From: Crocinitomicaceae bacterium
GTDB taxonomy: Bacteria; Bacteroidota; Bacteroidia; Flavobacteriales_D; Crocinitomicaceae
NCBI GenBank assembly: GCA_030830785.1
Contig: JAURMI010000006.1
Coordinates: forward strand, 124,001-188,000
Reading direction: 5' to 3'
DNA length: 64,000 bases
The stretch's first letter is position 1; every line of letters begins with the position of its first letter. The notes under the pieces were generated by a model, which ran no database searches, was not told where the DNA came from, and saw only the letters and a list, made by a program, of their open reading frames with translations. The translations under genes and the position numbers were made by a program. Below are positions 53,766 through 62,419 of this stretch, piece by piece.

Positions 53766-55147
53766 TGATAAGCTGTATTTAAATCAATACGCCTTTGGCT
53801 TGTGGGCTTGCGCATGAATTGATGAATGATTGTTTTATTGTCCTTATTTTCCTTTTCAATTTGGATATATCGGCTCCAATGTAGAGGGTCCTTGCCATGA
53901 AAGTGATAGGGCGCATATCCATAGCCTCTATAAATTCCGTTTTCTATCCAAACCAAACTTTTTTCTCCTTTATTTCTTCCCTTGTCTACCAAGAAAAAGG
54001 TATCACCATTGAATTGAAGTTGGTCAATATATGCCTGAACGCGAAGATTGTAGGCTGATTGATCTTCTTGTTGAATACATGCACCCTTGCATTGGTGAAT
54101 TGTATACTGAAAACAAGCACTTTGGGTAGGGTAGAGGTAACAAAGCTTTTGACAGAGTTCATTTTTTTCTGCAATAATGCTTAAGTATTGTTGTGCATCT
54201 TTTTTTGAGCTGAATTGCATGAGGGGTTCTTCTGTTTTTTTTGCTGTGCTTTCAATTTTAAGTCTTATGTATCCGTCGATGTCTAGCTGGTCGTATAAAC
54301 CAAAAGGGAACAAGCTTTTTCTCAGTTTTCGATTGTAGATGGGTTTGTGCTCTTTTATGAGGGCTGATTCCAATAACATTGCAATGAGTTCAGAGCCTGT
54401 CAATTCGTATTCCACCCTGCAAATTTCTTGAATCATTTGTTGGCCCTTGGCAGTTTTTGTATTTCTCAAATGTTGTTCAATGCGCTTCTTTATATGTATG
54501 CTCTTACCGATGTAAATGATTTGATTGAACTCATTGTAAAGTTTATATATCCCAGTTTTATTTGGAAGTTCCTCTATGCTTTCCAAACTAAGGTTGGGAT
54601 GAACACTCTTTGGATTAAGTACATCTTGTATAAATGTTTTGAGTTGGTTTTTATCTTTTTGGTATAGTATGCTAAACAAGAATGCAGTTGCTTTGGCATC
54701 TCCATCTGCTCTATGTCTGGCCTCAATATGTATATTTAGGTCTTTGCAAATTTTGCCTAAACTATATGAAGCATGACCGGGAAGTACGATACGTGATGCC
54801 CTAACGGTGCATATTTGTGGCATGCGAAATTCATAGCCGAGTCGTTTAAATTCACTTTTAAACATCCCATAATCAAAGGCCACATTGTGCGCAACAAAAA
54901 TACATCCTTCACAAAATTCAATAATTTCTTTTGCAATTTGATAAAATTTAGGCGCCTCTGCAACCATTTGATCTGTTATTCCGGTCAAACGAACAATGAA
55001 TTCTGGGATTTGCTGTTCTGGGTTTATTAAACTATGAAAATGGTCTATAATGTTTATGCCGTCATGTTTATAAATTGCCAACTCCGTAATTTTTGACTCC
55101 TTGGTATGCCCCCCAGTGGTTTCTACATCTACAATTACAAAGTTCAT
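53762..55147 (-). CDS. DnaQ-like exonuclease fused to GIY-YIG (Cho/UvrC-like) nuclease
   Basis: FVIVDVETTGGHTKESKITELAI; ...NKTGIYKLYNEFNQIIYIGKSIHIKKRIEQHL; CQKLCYLYPTQSACFQYTIHQCKGAC. Confidence 0.92.
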   Translation of the reverse strand: MNFVIVDVETTGGHTKESKITELAIYKHDGINIIDHFHSLINPEQQIPEFIVRLTGITDQMVAEAPKFYQIAKEIIEFCEGCIFVAHNVAFDYGMFKSEFKRLGYEFRMPQICTVRASRIVLPGHASYSLGKICKDLNIHIEARHRADGDAKATAFLFSILYQKDKNQLKTFIQDVLNPKSVHPNLSLESIEELPNKTGIYKLYNEFNQIIYIGKSIHIKKRIEQHLRNTKTAKGQQMIQEICRVEYELTGSELIAMLLESALIKEHKPIYNRKLRKSLFPFGLYDQLDIDGYIRLKIESTAKKTEEPLMQFSSKKDAQQYLSIIAEKNELCQKLCYLYPTQSACFQYTIHQCKGACIQQEDQSAYNLRVQAYIDQLQFNGDTFFLVDKGRNKGEKSLVWIENGIYRGYGYAPYHFHGKDPLHWSRYIQIEKENKDNKTIIHQFMRKPTSQRRIDLNTAYQ

Positions 55148-55226
55148 GTCAACGAAGTTAGAAAAAAGCTTGAGTCTGTGATTTTGTGTACTGTTGAATT
55201 TTTATTTTCTTTGATAAAATTTTGAT

Positions 55227-56249
55227 ATGAAAATTCTTTTTTCCCTTTGCTTTTTTTCCCTATGCTCAATTTCATGGACACAAAGTAACCTAAGTGTTTT
55301 TAATAATAATGGGCAACAATTTTATGTCATTTTAAATGGAATTCGTCAGAATTCTATAGCGCAAACAAATGTTCAAATTTCTCAGATAAAGAATGGGAAT
55401 TACGCTATTAAAATCATTTTTGCAGATGGTAAAACTCCAGATATAGATAAGAATTTGATGATTGATGCTCCTTATGACATTACCTCAAGAGTTATTTTCA
55501 AAAAAGGGAAAGGAAAGTTGCAATTTATGGGTGCTGTGCCAACACAAGGTCAGCTACAAGAGGCAGTGCTTTATCGCCCTAATGATGCGGCTATATACTC
55601 TGATGCCATAAATCAAAATATAAATTCTGGCAACAATCAATTGGATATCCATATTGAGGATAATTCTGCCAGTGTAGTTAATTCCACAAATACGAATGTA
55701 CAGACAACGATTTCTTCGTCATCAACCACCACAAACCAGACTATCCCAGACGAAAATCTAAATCTCAATATGAACGTCTCTTTGGGTGGTGTCAATTTGA
55801 ATATTAATACCAATGCAAGTGCTACAGGTATGGAATCCAATACTACATTCAATCAAACGACCATATCTAATTCCACAATAAATACCTCAACCAATACTGC
55901 TTCCAATACAATAAATAGCAACACAAATATCAATAATTTAACTGTCTCACATCAGAGAATCAATTGCGTTCAAACCTTTTATAGACGAGATGCTTTCATT
56001 AAGGAGCTCGAAGATTTGTCATTTGAAGATGACCGTATTGAAGCGCTTAAACTTGAAATGAAAAGTACTTGCCTTCAGAGTAAAGAAGCCGAAGACTTAC
56101 TGGACATGTTCTCATTTGATGAAAATAAGCTCGAAATAGCAAAGTATTTGTCTGATAGGCTTTTAGACTATCAAAATGCTGGTTCGCTCGCCAAAAAGTT
56201 GACATTTGACTCCAATAAAATGGAATACCGCCGCTACATCAGTGAGTAA
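55227..56249 (+). CDS. Exported protein with Asn/Thr/Ser-rich linker and C-terminal DUF4476-like domain
   Basis: Signal peptide; N/T/S-rich middle; FIKELEDLSFEDDRIEALKLEMKSTCLQSKEAEDLLDMFSFDENKLEIAKYL. Confidence 0.82.
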   Translation: MKILFSLCFFSLCSISWTQSNLSVFNNNGQQFYVILNGIRQNSIAQTNVQISQIKNGNYAIKIIFADGKTPDIDKNLMIDAPYDITSRVIFKKGKGKLQFMGAVPTQGQLQEAVLYRPNDAAIYSDAINQNINSGNNQLDIHIEDNSASVVNSTNTNVQTTISSSSTTTNQTIPDENLNLNMNVSLGGVNLNINTNASATGMESNTTFNQTTISNSTINTSTNTASNTINSNTNINNLTVSHQRINCVQTFYRRDAFIKELEDLSFEDDRIEALKLEMKSTCLQSKEAEDLLDMFSFDENKLEIAKYLSDRLLDYQNAGSLAKKLTFDSNKMEYRRYISE

Positions 56250-56282
56250 CGGCAGTAATCTTGATGATGGAAAACCTAATTG

Positions 56283-57977
56283 TTAAATCTGAACGACTTT
56301 ATCTTTAGGATGTCGAACTTTAAATTCATAGTCAAAAGTTTGATTTTCCTTAGACTTGAGTTTGAATTCCCATTCAATTAAGCCCGTTTTCTCATCGATT
56401 CTGCCTTTACCCAAGGAGGTTTTCTCAATGCTGATATCGGGATTGGTTGTAATTGGAATTTGATCTTGAATTGTAAGCAATACCTCTGAAGATTTTAAGT
56501 TTTTAACCTCAATGTTATAGACAAAGGTACGCTCATGTTTGTCTTGAATGGTTCGCTCCTTGCATTGGTTTTTAAGTAAAGTACGCTTAACAATAATATT
56601 TGGATCTCTACCTAAAGATAAATTCAATGTATCATTCAGCGAGGTTGGATCGATATAAGTTTCACCGATGTAGGTGCCATCGAAGAAAATATTTGCTTTA
56701 GCAGGCACAAGTTGTAATTCATCGAGTTTGGTCATTTGGGCAACCAAGTATACGCCAGGATCTAGCTTTGGTACAGCATAATATCTAAAGCTTGTATTCA
56801 AATCTACTTGCTTGATCAATACCATTCTATTTTGGTTGTCTGAGGCAATGCTGTAATCTAAGTCTATTTGAAATTCGGCAGCAATAAGTTGTTGAACTAT
56901 AGTAGTAAATGCACCTGCATCTAAAGCAATTTCATCATCTTTTATGGTTGCGTTCCCATAGGCAAATCCACTATTGAACATATAGGTATTGACTTGGGGA
57001 GCGGCATTTAAATAGGTTCCTTCGCGAAGTTTAGCTTTCTCTTCTAAATCTTTTCTATAGGCCTGATAATCAATGTACCAAGGGCTTAATTCTGGTTTGG
57101 TTTTATTCGCATAAGGATTATTTGTAGAAATACTCATCTTGACCGCTTTCCAATCAAGTCCTGTTTGCTGGTGAACTTGGGCCTTATAGGTCAAACTTAT
57201 TTTTCCACTACTTGCTTCACTACGTATGTCATAAATGGGAGTCCAACCTGCATTTGATGCAAAATAACTCAATTCTAGTTTACCACTTGCTGCATCATTT
57301 GCCATTAATGTAACTACTAGTCTAGGTACATATTTGTTGTTTTTTGTTTGATTTTGATTGGCATAATTTTTTAATTCGTTTAGCCTAATTTCCATTGCTT
57401 GAATGAGATCACCTTTTTTGAGTTTTTGTCTCTCTAGACCCGAAATCTTTTTGTTTAATTCTGCAACCTTAGTGGTGTAATAGTCAACGGCTTGTATTAA
57501 AAGTTGAATACTATCATTGACTTTTCCTTGGCCTTTAATTGCTCCGTTGGCCATTATTATTCTGCGTGCTGCTTGAAGTACATCTATTGCGTCATTGATA
57601 TCGCGCAATTCGAAACTAACAACTAGCAAGGAATCTTCAATTCTTTTGATTTCGGCTTTTATCTTTGGTGGGAATTCATTTATTGTAATGGAGGTTAAAT
57701 TGGGCTGAGGTAGATAATTTTCATATTTGGAATCTAAAATGACAATATTTCCTGTGGCTTTAACTTGTACGGTATTGGCTGAAATATAAGGAGATATTCC
57801 CTCGATTATTAGTTCTGTAACACCCGATTTAATACTGTAGTTGCATTTATGCTTTAGCTGAGCGCCTTGGGTATAAACTGTAACACCGTACAAAGTGCTT
57901 TTTACAGTTAGACTGTCGTTGGCCAAAAGCGTTGAGCCTGCAAATAAAATAGAAAGGAGAAATTTCATTTTCATCAT
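56283..57977 (-). CDS. DUF4139 / mucoidy inhibitor MuiA-family protein
   Basis: STLYGVTVYTQGAQLKHKCNYSIKSGVTELIIEGISPYI; SYFASNAGWTPIYDIRSEASSGKISLTYKAQVHQQTGLDWKAVKMSIST. Confidence 0.9.
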   Translation of the reverse strand: MMKMKFLLSILFAGSTLLANDSLTVKSTLYGVTVYTQGAQLKHKCNYSIKSGVTELIIEGISPYISANTVQVKATGNIVILDSKYENYLPQPNLTSITINEFPPKIKAEIKRIEDSLLVVSFELRDINDAIDVLQAARRIIMANGAIKGQGKVNDSIQLLIQAVDYYTTKVAELNKKISGLERQKLKKGDLIQAMEIRLNELKNYANQNQTKNNKYVPRLVVTLMANDAASGKLELSYFASNAGWTPIYDIRSEASSGKISLTYKAQVHQQTGLDWKAVKMSISTNNPYANKTKPELSPWYIDYQAYRKDLEEKAKLREGTYLNAAPQVNTYMFNSGFAYGNATIKDDEIALDAGAFTTIVQQLIAAEFQIDLDYSIASDNQNRMVLIKQVDLNTSFRYYAVPKLDPGVYLVAQMTKLDELQLVPAKANIFFDGTYIGETYIDPTSLNDTLNLSLGRDPNIIVKRTLLKNQCKERTIQDKHERTFVYNIEVKNLKSSEVLLTIQDQIPITTNPDISIEKTSLGKGRIDEKTGLIEWEFKLKSKENQTFDYEFKVRHPKDKVVQI

Positions 57978-58060
57978 TGTAAGTTTTAATTCATATTTAG
58001 TTTAACTGTGCTGCCTAAAATCGTAGCTATTAACGCTGCAGAGTTGGCATTATTATGTTG

Positions 58061-58068
58061 TATCTTTG
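58061..58068 (+). promoter_or_regulatory. -7 element TATCTTTG
   Basis: Exact TAnnTTTG, 4 nt before ATG 58073. Confidence 0.45.
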
Positions 58069-58072
58069 TTTT

Positions 58073-59296
58073 ATGAAGTTCGAAGACTATCCTATTGATC
58101 AAAAGATAAAAGACCAATTGAAGGTTCTCGGTTTCAATCGGCCTACCGACATCCAATATCGTGCCATAAAACACATACTCGACGGTGAGGATGTGATGGC
58201 AGTTGCCCAAACAGGTACCGGAAAAACTGCTGCCTTTGTTATTCCCACTTTAGATAACCTGCTAAAAGCGCAAAAAAGAAATAGACTTTTTCGAGAAATT
58301 CAATGTATAGTATTAGTGCCCACTAGAGAATTGGCATTGCAAATCAAGGAAGTGTTTGACCAAATTGGCAAAAACTTAGAACTTAAAACAATCGTGCTTT
58401 TTGGCGGTGTGGAACAAAATCCGCAAATAAATGCGCTTAAAAAGGGCGCGGAAATTCTCGTTTCAACCCCAGGCAGGATGTTTGATTTAATAGCTCAAGG
58501 CCATCTCGATGTCGGCAATGTTAAGACGCTCATTTTAGATGAAGCCGATTTGATGCTAGATCTTGGTTTCAATCAGGATATTAAGGATATTATTAAAAAA
58601 ATTCCCAAAAGAAAACAAACTTTATTTTTTACGGCAACGATAAATAAAAAGATCAAATCACTTGCATACGATGTTGTTCGCGCGGCTATAAGGATTCAAC
58701 TTTCGCCTCAAAATCCAGTTTCTAAAAATGTACATCATGCTATAGCTCATATCGAGATGGATGACAAACGATTTTTTTTAGAAAATATGATAAAAGAATA
58801 TCCCTCTGCTCGATTTTTAGTATTTGCAAGAACTAAAGTGCGTGTTGAACGAATAGTAAAGGCAATGCAACGCGTAGGAATACATGCCGAAGCGCTTCAT
58901 GGAGGTATCGCTCAAGGAGATCGTTTTGCGCTATTGGAGCGATTTCGAAAAAATGAAAACAAAGTTTTAATCACAACTGATGTAGCATCACGAGGTATTG
59001 ACATTCCCAATATGGAATATGTAATTAATTACGATTTACCAGACCATCCTGAAAATTATATACACAGGTGCGGTAGGACCGGAAGAGGTAATGTTGTTGG
59101 CCAAGCGTTGTCATTTTGCAGCCAAAATGAATTATCACTACTCGATTCAATAGAGGCTTATATTGGTGAAGAAGTTGCACAATATGAACTCACAGCAGCA
59201 GAATATAAAGCCATCCTATTTGATGCGGAAGACCCTCATTTCAATTGGCAAAAACTCATTGAGGAAAATGAAGATCCAGACTATTGGACAGAATAA
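58073..59296 (+). CDS. DEAD-box RNA helicase
   Basis: MAVAQTGTGKTAAFVIPTL; PTRELALQI; LDEADLMLDLGF; ITTDVASRGIDIPN; HRCGRTGRG; start moved from 58055. Confidence 0.95.
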   Translation: MKFEDYPIDQKIKDQLKVLGFNRPTDIQYRAIKHILDGEDVMAVAQTGTGKTAAFVIPTLDNLLKAQKRNRLFREIQCIVLVPTRELALQIKEVFDQIGKNLELKTIVLFGGVEQNPQINALKKGAEILVSTPGRMFDLIAQGHLDVGNVKTLILDEADLMLDLGFNQDIKDIIKKIPKRKQTLFFTATINKKIKSLAYDVVRAAIRIQLSPQNPVSKNVHHAIAHIEMDDKRFFLENMIKEYPSARFLVFARTKVRVERIVKAMQRVGIHAEALHGGIAQGDRFALLERFRKNENKVLITTDVASRGIDIPNMEYVINYDLPDHPENYIHRCGRTGRGNVVGQALSFCSQNELSLLDSIEAYIGEEVAQYELTAAEYKAILFDAEDPHFNWQKLIEENEDPDYWTE

Positions 59297-59318
59297 ATTT
59301 TTAAGATTTGATTTTAAG

Positions 59319-59332
59319 TAACGCGAGTTACA
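59319..59332. promoter_or_regulatory. Dyad operator candidate GTAACGCGAGTTAC upstream of rhodanese gene
   Basis: GTAAC-N4-GTTAC; near-identical copy at 59855. Confidence 0.7.
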
Positions 59333-59379
59333 TAAAGTTGATTTTAAAATGTGGACTTTTACAATAAAAATTAATAATC

Positions 59380-59766
59380 ATGAAATGGATACCAATCATT
59401 GCACTGCTTTTAATTAATATAGTTTCGTGCCAAACCTCAGCCCAAATCGGCTATAAAAATGCACCGATTGCTCAACTTTCAAAAATTCAAAAAGAAAATA
59501 AAGCAATTGTCATCGATGTGCGCACCCCTGAAGAATGGAAAGAGGGAGTTATTGATGGAGCCACCCTTTTTATAGATTACAAAGGCAATGCTTTTGAGCA
59601 AAAAATAGCCAATCTTGACAAATCTAAAACCTATATTGTTTATTGTAGGAGTGGTGGCCGAAGTGCTGGAGCTAGCGATTTGATGGCCAAAAATGGATTC
59701 AATAAGGTGATTAATATGGAAGGTGGCATCATGGATTGGAAAGGTAAAATTGTAACAAAACCTTAA
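59380..59766 (+). CDS. Exported/lipoprotein rhodanese-like sulfurtransferase
   Basis: Signal peptide with IVSCQTS lipobox; VIDVRTPEEWKEGVIDGA; active loop YCRSGGRS. Confidence 0.92.
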   Translation: MKWIPIIALLLINIVSCQTSAQIGYKNAPIAQLSKIQKENKAIVIDVRTPEEWKEGVIDGATLFIDYKGNAFEQKIANLDKSKTYIVYCRSGGRSAGASDLMAKNGFNKVINMEGGIMDWKGKIVTKP

Positions 59767-59854
59767 GCTTTTCTTTTCTTGTCAATTAAAGTAGCATTCC
59801 ACTTTAATGGCCCTCTTCATTCCTTCTAGCTTTTTTATAGTTGCATTAGTATTG

Positions 59855-59868
59855 TAACACGAGTTACA
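59855..59868. promoter_or_regulatory. Dyad operator candidate GTAACACGAGTTAC upstream of MBL/rhodanese gene
   Basis: Extended 16-nt dyad TGTAAC-ACGA-GTTACA (59854-59869); copy of the 59319 site. Confidence 0.72.
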
Positions 59869-59889
59869 TTCAATGATGAATCATTGAAT
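59869..59889. repeat. Perfect 21-nt palindrome ATTCAATGAT-G-ATCATTGAAT
   Basis: 10-bp arms with 1-nt centre, directly after the GTAAC dyad and abutting a TATATTTG -7 box. Confidence 0.85.
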
Positions 59890-59896
59890 ATATTTG
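59889..59896 (+). promoter_or_regulatory. -7 element TATATTTG
   Basis: Exact TAnnTTTG; dyad centre (59861.5) lies about 40 nt upstream of the predicted TSS. Confidence 0.55.
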
Positions 59897-59983
59897 AAAA
59901 CGTGAAATTATTTTTCTTTAACCATTATGAACAGATCATTCAATTCTTTTTTTAAAAAATATTTTAGACCTAAAACTAACAAA

Positions 59984-61399
59984 ATGAAAGTAGAGCAAAT
60001 TTATACAGGTTGTTTGGCCCAAGGCGCCTACTATGTAGTAAGCCGAAATGAGGCATTAATAATTGATCCTTTGCGTGAAATTCAGCCCTATCTCGATAGA
60101 TTGGCAACGGATGGAGTGCAATTAAAATATATATTCGAAACCCATTTTCATGCCGATTTTGTTTCAGGACATTTAGATCTCAGTAAACAAACTGGTGCAC
60201 CTATTGTATACGGTCCAACAGCCAACCCGGAATTTGAATGCATTATAGCAAAAGATGGTCAAGAATTTGAAATTGGTGCCATTAAAATTAAAGTTTTGCA
60301 TACCCCAGGCCATACTATGGAGAGTTCAACTTTTTTATTAATTAATGAGGATGGTAAAGAAGAGGCTATATTTTCAGGAGATACACTCTTTTTAGGAGAT
60401 GTAGGACGCCCAGATTTAGCTCAAAAAGCAGCAGACATGACCCAAGAGCAACTTGCCGGTATGTTGTATGAGTCATTGATGAATAAAATTATGCCATTAT
60501 CTGATGAACTAACTGTTTATCCAGCCCATGGTGCAGGTTCGGCATGTGGGAAAAATATGATGAAAGAAACCATAGACACCTTGGGGAACCAAAAGAAAAT
60601 GAACTATGCGCTCAATCAGCCGAACAAAGAAGCATTTATTGCTGCTGTAACAGATGGATTGTTGCCGCCACCAGCATATTTTGGCCACAACGTAGCGATG
60701 AATAAAAAAGGCTATGAAAATTTTGAACAAGTAAAAGCCAAAGCGCTCACCCCACTTAGCCCTGCTGCCTTAGAAACTTTAGTTGAAGCAACTGGCGCCT
60801 TGATTTTAGATACTAGACCTGCATCCGAATTTTATTTAGGATTTGTTCCCCAATCTGTCAATATCGGCATCCGAGGCGATTTTGCGCCTTGGGTCGGTGC
60901 ATTGGTTGGCGATGTGAAACAAGAATTAGTCATTATTACCGAACCAGGTATGGAAGAAGAAGTTGTGACTCGTTTAAGTAGAGTAGGATTTGATAATGTT
61001 TTGGGTTATTTGCAAGGTGGTTTTGCTGCTTGGAAAGACGCTGGTAAGGAAATAGATCAAATTAAAAGAATTAATGCAGATACCTTCGCAATAGATTTTA
61101 AAGCTGGTGAATCGATGGTAATAGACGTGCGTAAAGAAAGCGAATATGAAGCTGAACATGTTGAAGATGCCTATAGCAAGCCATTGGCTTATATCAATCA
61201 ATGGACCAAAGACCTAGATCCAAACCAACATTTCTTCCTTCACTGTGCAGGAGGATATCGCAGTATGATTGCCGCCTCAATTCTTCAGGCAAGAGGGTAT
61301 AGAAATTTTACCGAAATCGAAGGAGGTTTTGGCGCTATATCAAAAACATCAATTCCTAAAACAGATTTTGTTTGTCAAAGCAAAGTTCTAAAACAATAA
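59984..61399 (+). CDS. MBL-fold persulfide dioxygenase-like protein with two C-terminal rhodanese domains
   Basis: ETHFHADFVSGH; HTPGHTMESSTFLL; SGDTLFLGDVGRPDL; YPAHGAGSACG; second rhodanese loop HCAGGYRS; start MKVEQIYTG preferred over 59927. Confidence 0.93.
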   Translation: MKVEQIYTGCLAQGAYYVVSRNEALIIDPLREIQPYLDRLATDGVQLKYIFETHFHADFVSGHLDLSKQTGAPIVYGPTANPEFECIIAKDGQEFEIGAIKIKVLHTPGHTMESSTFLLINEDGKEEAIFSGDTLFLGDVGRPDLAQKAADMTQEQLAGMLYESLMNKIMPLSDELTVYPAHGAGSACGKNMMKETIDTLGNQKKMNYALNQPNKEAFIAAVTDGLLPPPAYFGHNVAMNKKGYENFEQVKAKALTPLSPAALETLVEATGALILDTRPASEFYLGFVPQSVNIGIRGDFAPWVGALVGDVKQELVIITEPGMEEEVVTRLSRVGFDNVLGYLQGGFAAWKDAGKEIDQIKRINADTFAIDFKAGESMVIDVRKESEYEAEHVEDAYSKPLAYINQWTKDLDPNQHFFLHCAGGYRSMIAASILQARGYRNFTEIEGGFGAISKTSIPKTDFVCQSKVLKQ

Positions 61400-61434
61400 T
61401 ATCGAAACGCTAATTTTTAACTAAATCTATTACA

Positions 61435-61992
61435 ATGCTAGAATTTTTAATGAAACCATGGCCGTGGTGGTTTTCTGGGATTATCATCGCCAGCGTCATG
61501 TTCCTATTAATTTTTTTCGGAAAGAGCTTCGGATTTTCTTCGAATTTGAGAACCATTTGTACGCTTGCTGGAGCAGGAAAACGCGTCAAATTTTTTGATT
61601 TTGACTGGAAGACGCAATCTTGGAATTTAGTCTTTTTGGTGGGAGCCGTTATTGGTGGATACTTAGCCAACAATTATTTAAATGATGGGTCAGAATTTCA
61701 ACTTGCAGCTTCAACAGCAAAAGATATGGCAGCACTTGGATTGGGTCAGCCTAAGGATATCCAACCTCTAGAATTATTTAGTTGGGATGCCTTGTTTACT
61801 TTAAAAGGATTTGCCTTTATTTCAATCGGAGGATTACTTGTGGGTTTCGGATCGCGCTATGCTGGAGGGTGTACTTCTGGGCATGCTATTTCCGGGATTT
61901 CAAATTTACAAATCCCGTCTTTTGTTGCCGTTATCGGGTTTTTTATCGGTGGGCTGTTAATGACACATTTTATTTTCCCATTAATATTTTAA
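61435..61992 (+). CDS. YeeE/YedE family transporter, N-terminal half
   Basis: TM segments; GSRYAGGCTSGHAISGISNLQIPSFVAVIGFFIGG. Confidence 0.9.
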   Translation: MLEFLMKPWPWWFSGIIIASVMFLLIFFGKSFGFSSNLRTICTLAGAGKRVKFFDFDWKTQSWNLVFLVGAVIGGYLANNYLNDGSEFQLAASTAKDMAALGLGQPKDIQPLELFSWDALFTLKGFAFISIGGLLVGFGSRYAGGCTSGHAISGISNLQIPSFVAVIGFFIGGLLMTHFIFPLIF

Positions 61993-61995
61993 GCC

Positions 61996-62409
61996 ATGAA
62001 ATTTATAAAATTTTTAATAGTCGGTATATTGTTCGGTGTTGTAATGGCCAAGTCACAGGCACTTAGTTGGTATAGAATTCAAGAAATGTTTCGTTTTCAA
62101 AGTTTTCATATGTATGGAATTATTGGCACTGCTGTTGTACTTGGGGTCATAGGTACGGCACTAATAAAGTATTTTAAATTAAAGGATGTCCAAGGCAATG
62201 AAATTAAGTTTGCACCCAAAGAGAAATCATTTTGGCGTTATATTCTGGGCGGAAGTATTTTTGGTCTTGGATGGGCGTTAAGTGGTGCATGCCCCGGGCC
62301 AATGGTTGTAAATATCGGATACGGATTTGTTAGCTTTATTGTAGTAGTGTTTTTTGCCTTAGTTGGAACCTATTTATATGGTTTGTTACAAAATAAATTA
62401 CCACATTAA
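61996..62409 (+). CDS. YeeE/YedE family (DUF6691-like) transporter, C-terminal half
   Basis: FRFQSFHMYGIIGTAVVLG; GSIFGLGWALSGACPGPMVVNIGYG. Confidence 0.9.
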   Translation: MKFIKFLIVGILFGVVMAKSQALSWYRIQEMFRFQSFHMYGIIGTAVVLGVIGTALIKYFKLKDVQGNEIKFAPKEKSFWRYILGGSIFGLGWALSGACPGPMVVNIGYGFVSFIVVVFFALVGTYLYGLLQNKLPH

Positions 62410-62419
62410 ATAAAAGAAA

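Noticed and set aside
61782-62066. 94-aa plus-strand ORF spanning the two YeeE halves
   Set aside because: Out-of-frame overlap with both real transporter genes; Cys/Arg/Tyr-rich shadow translation.
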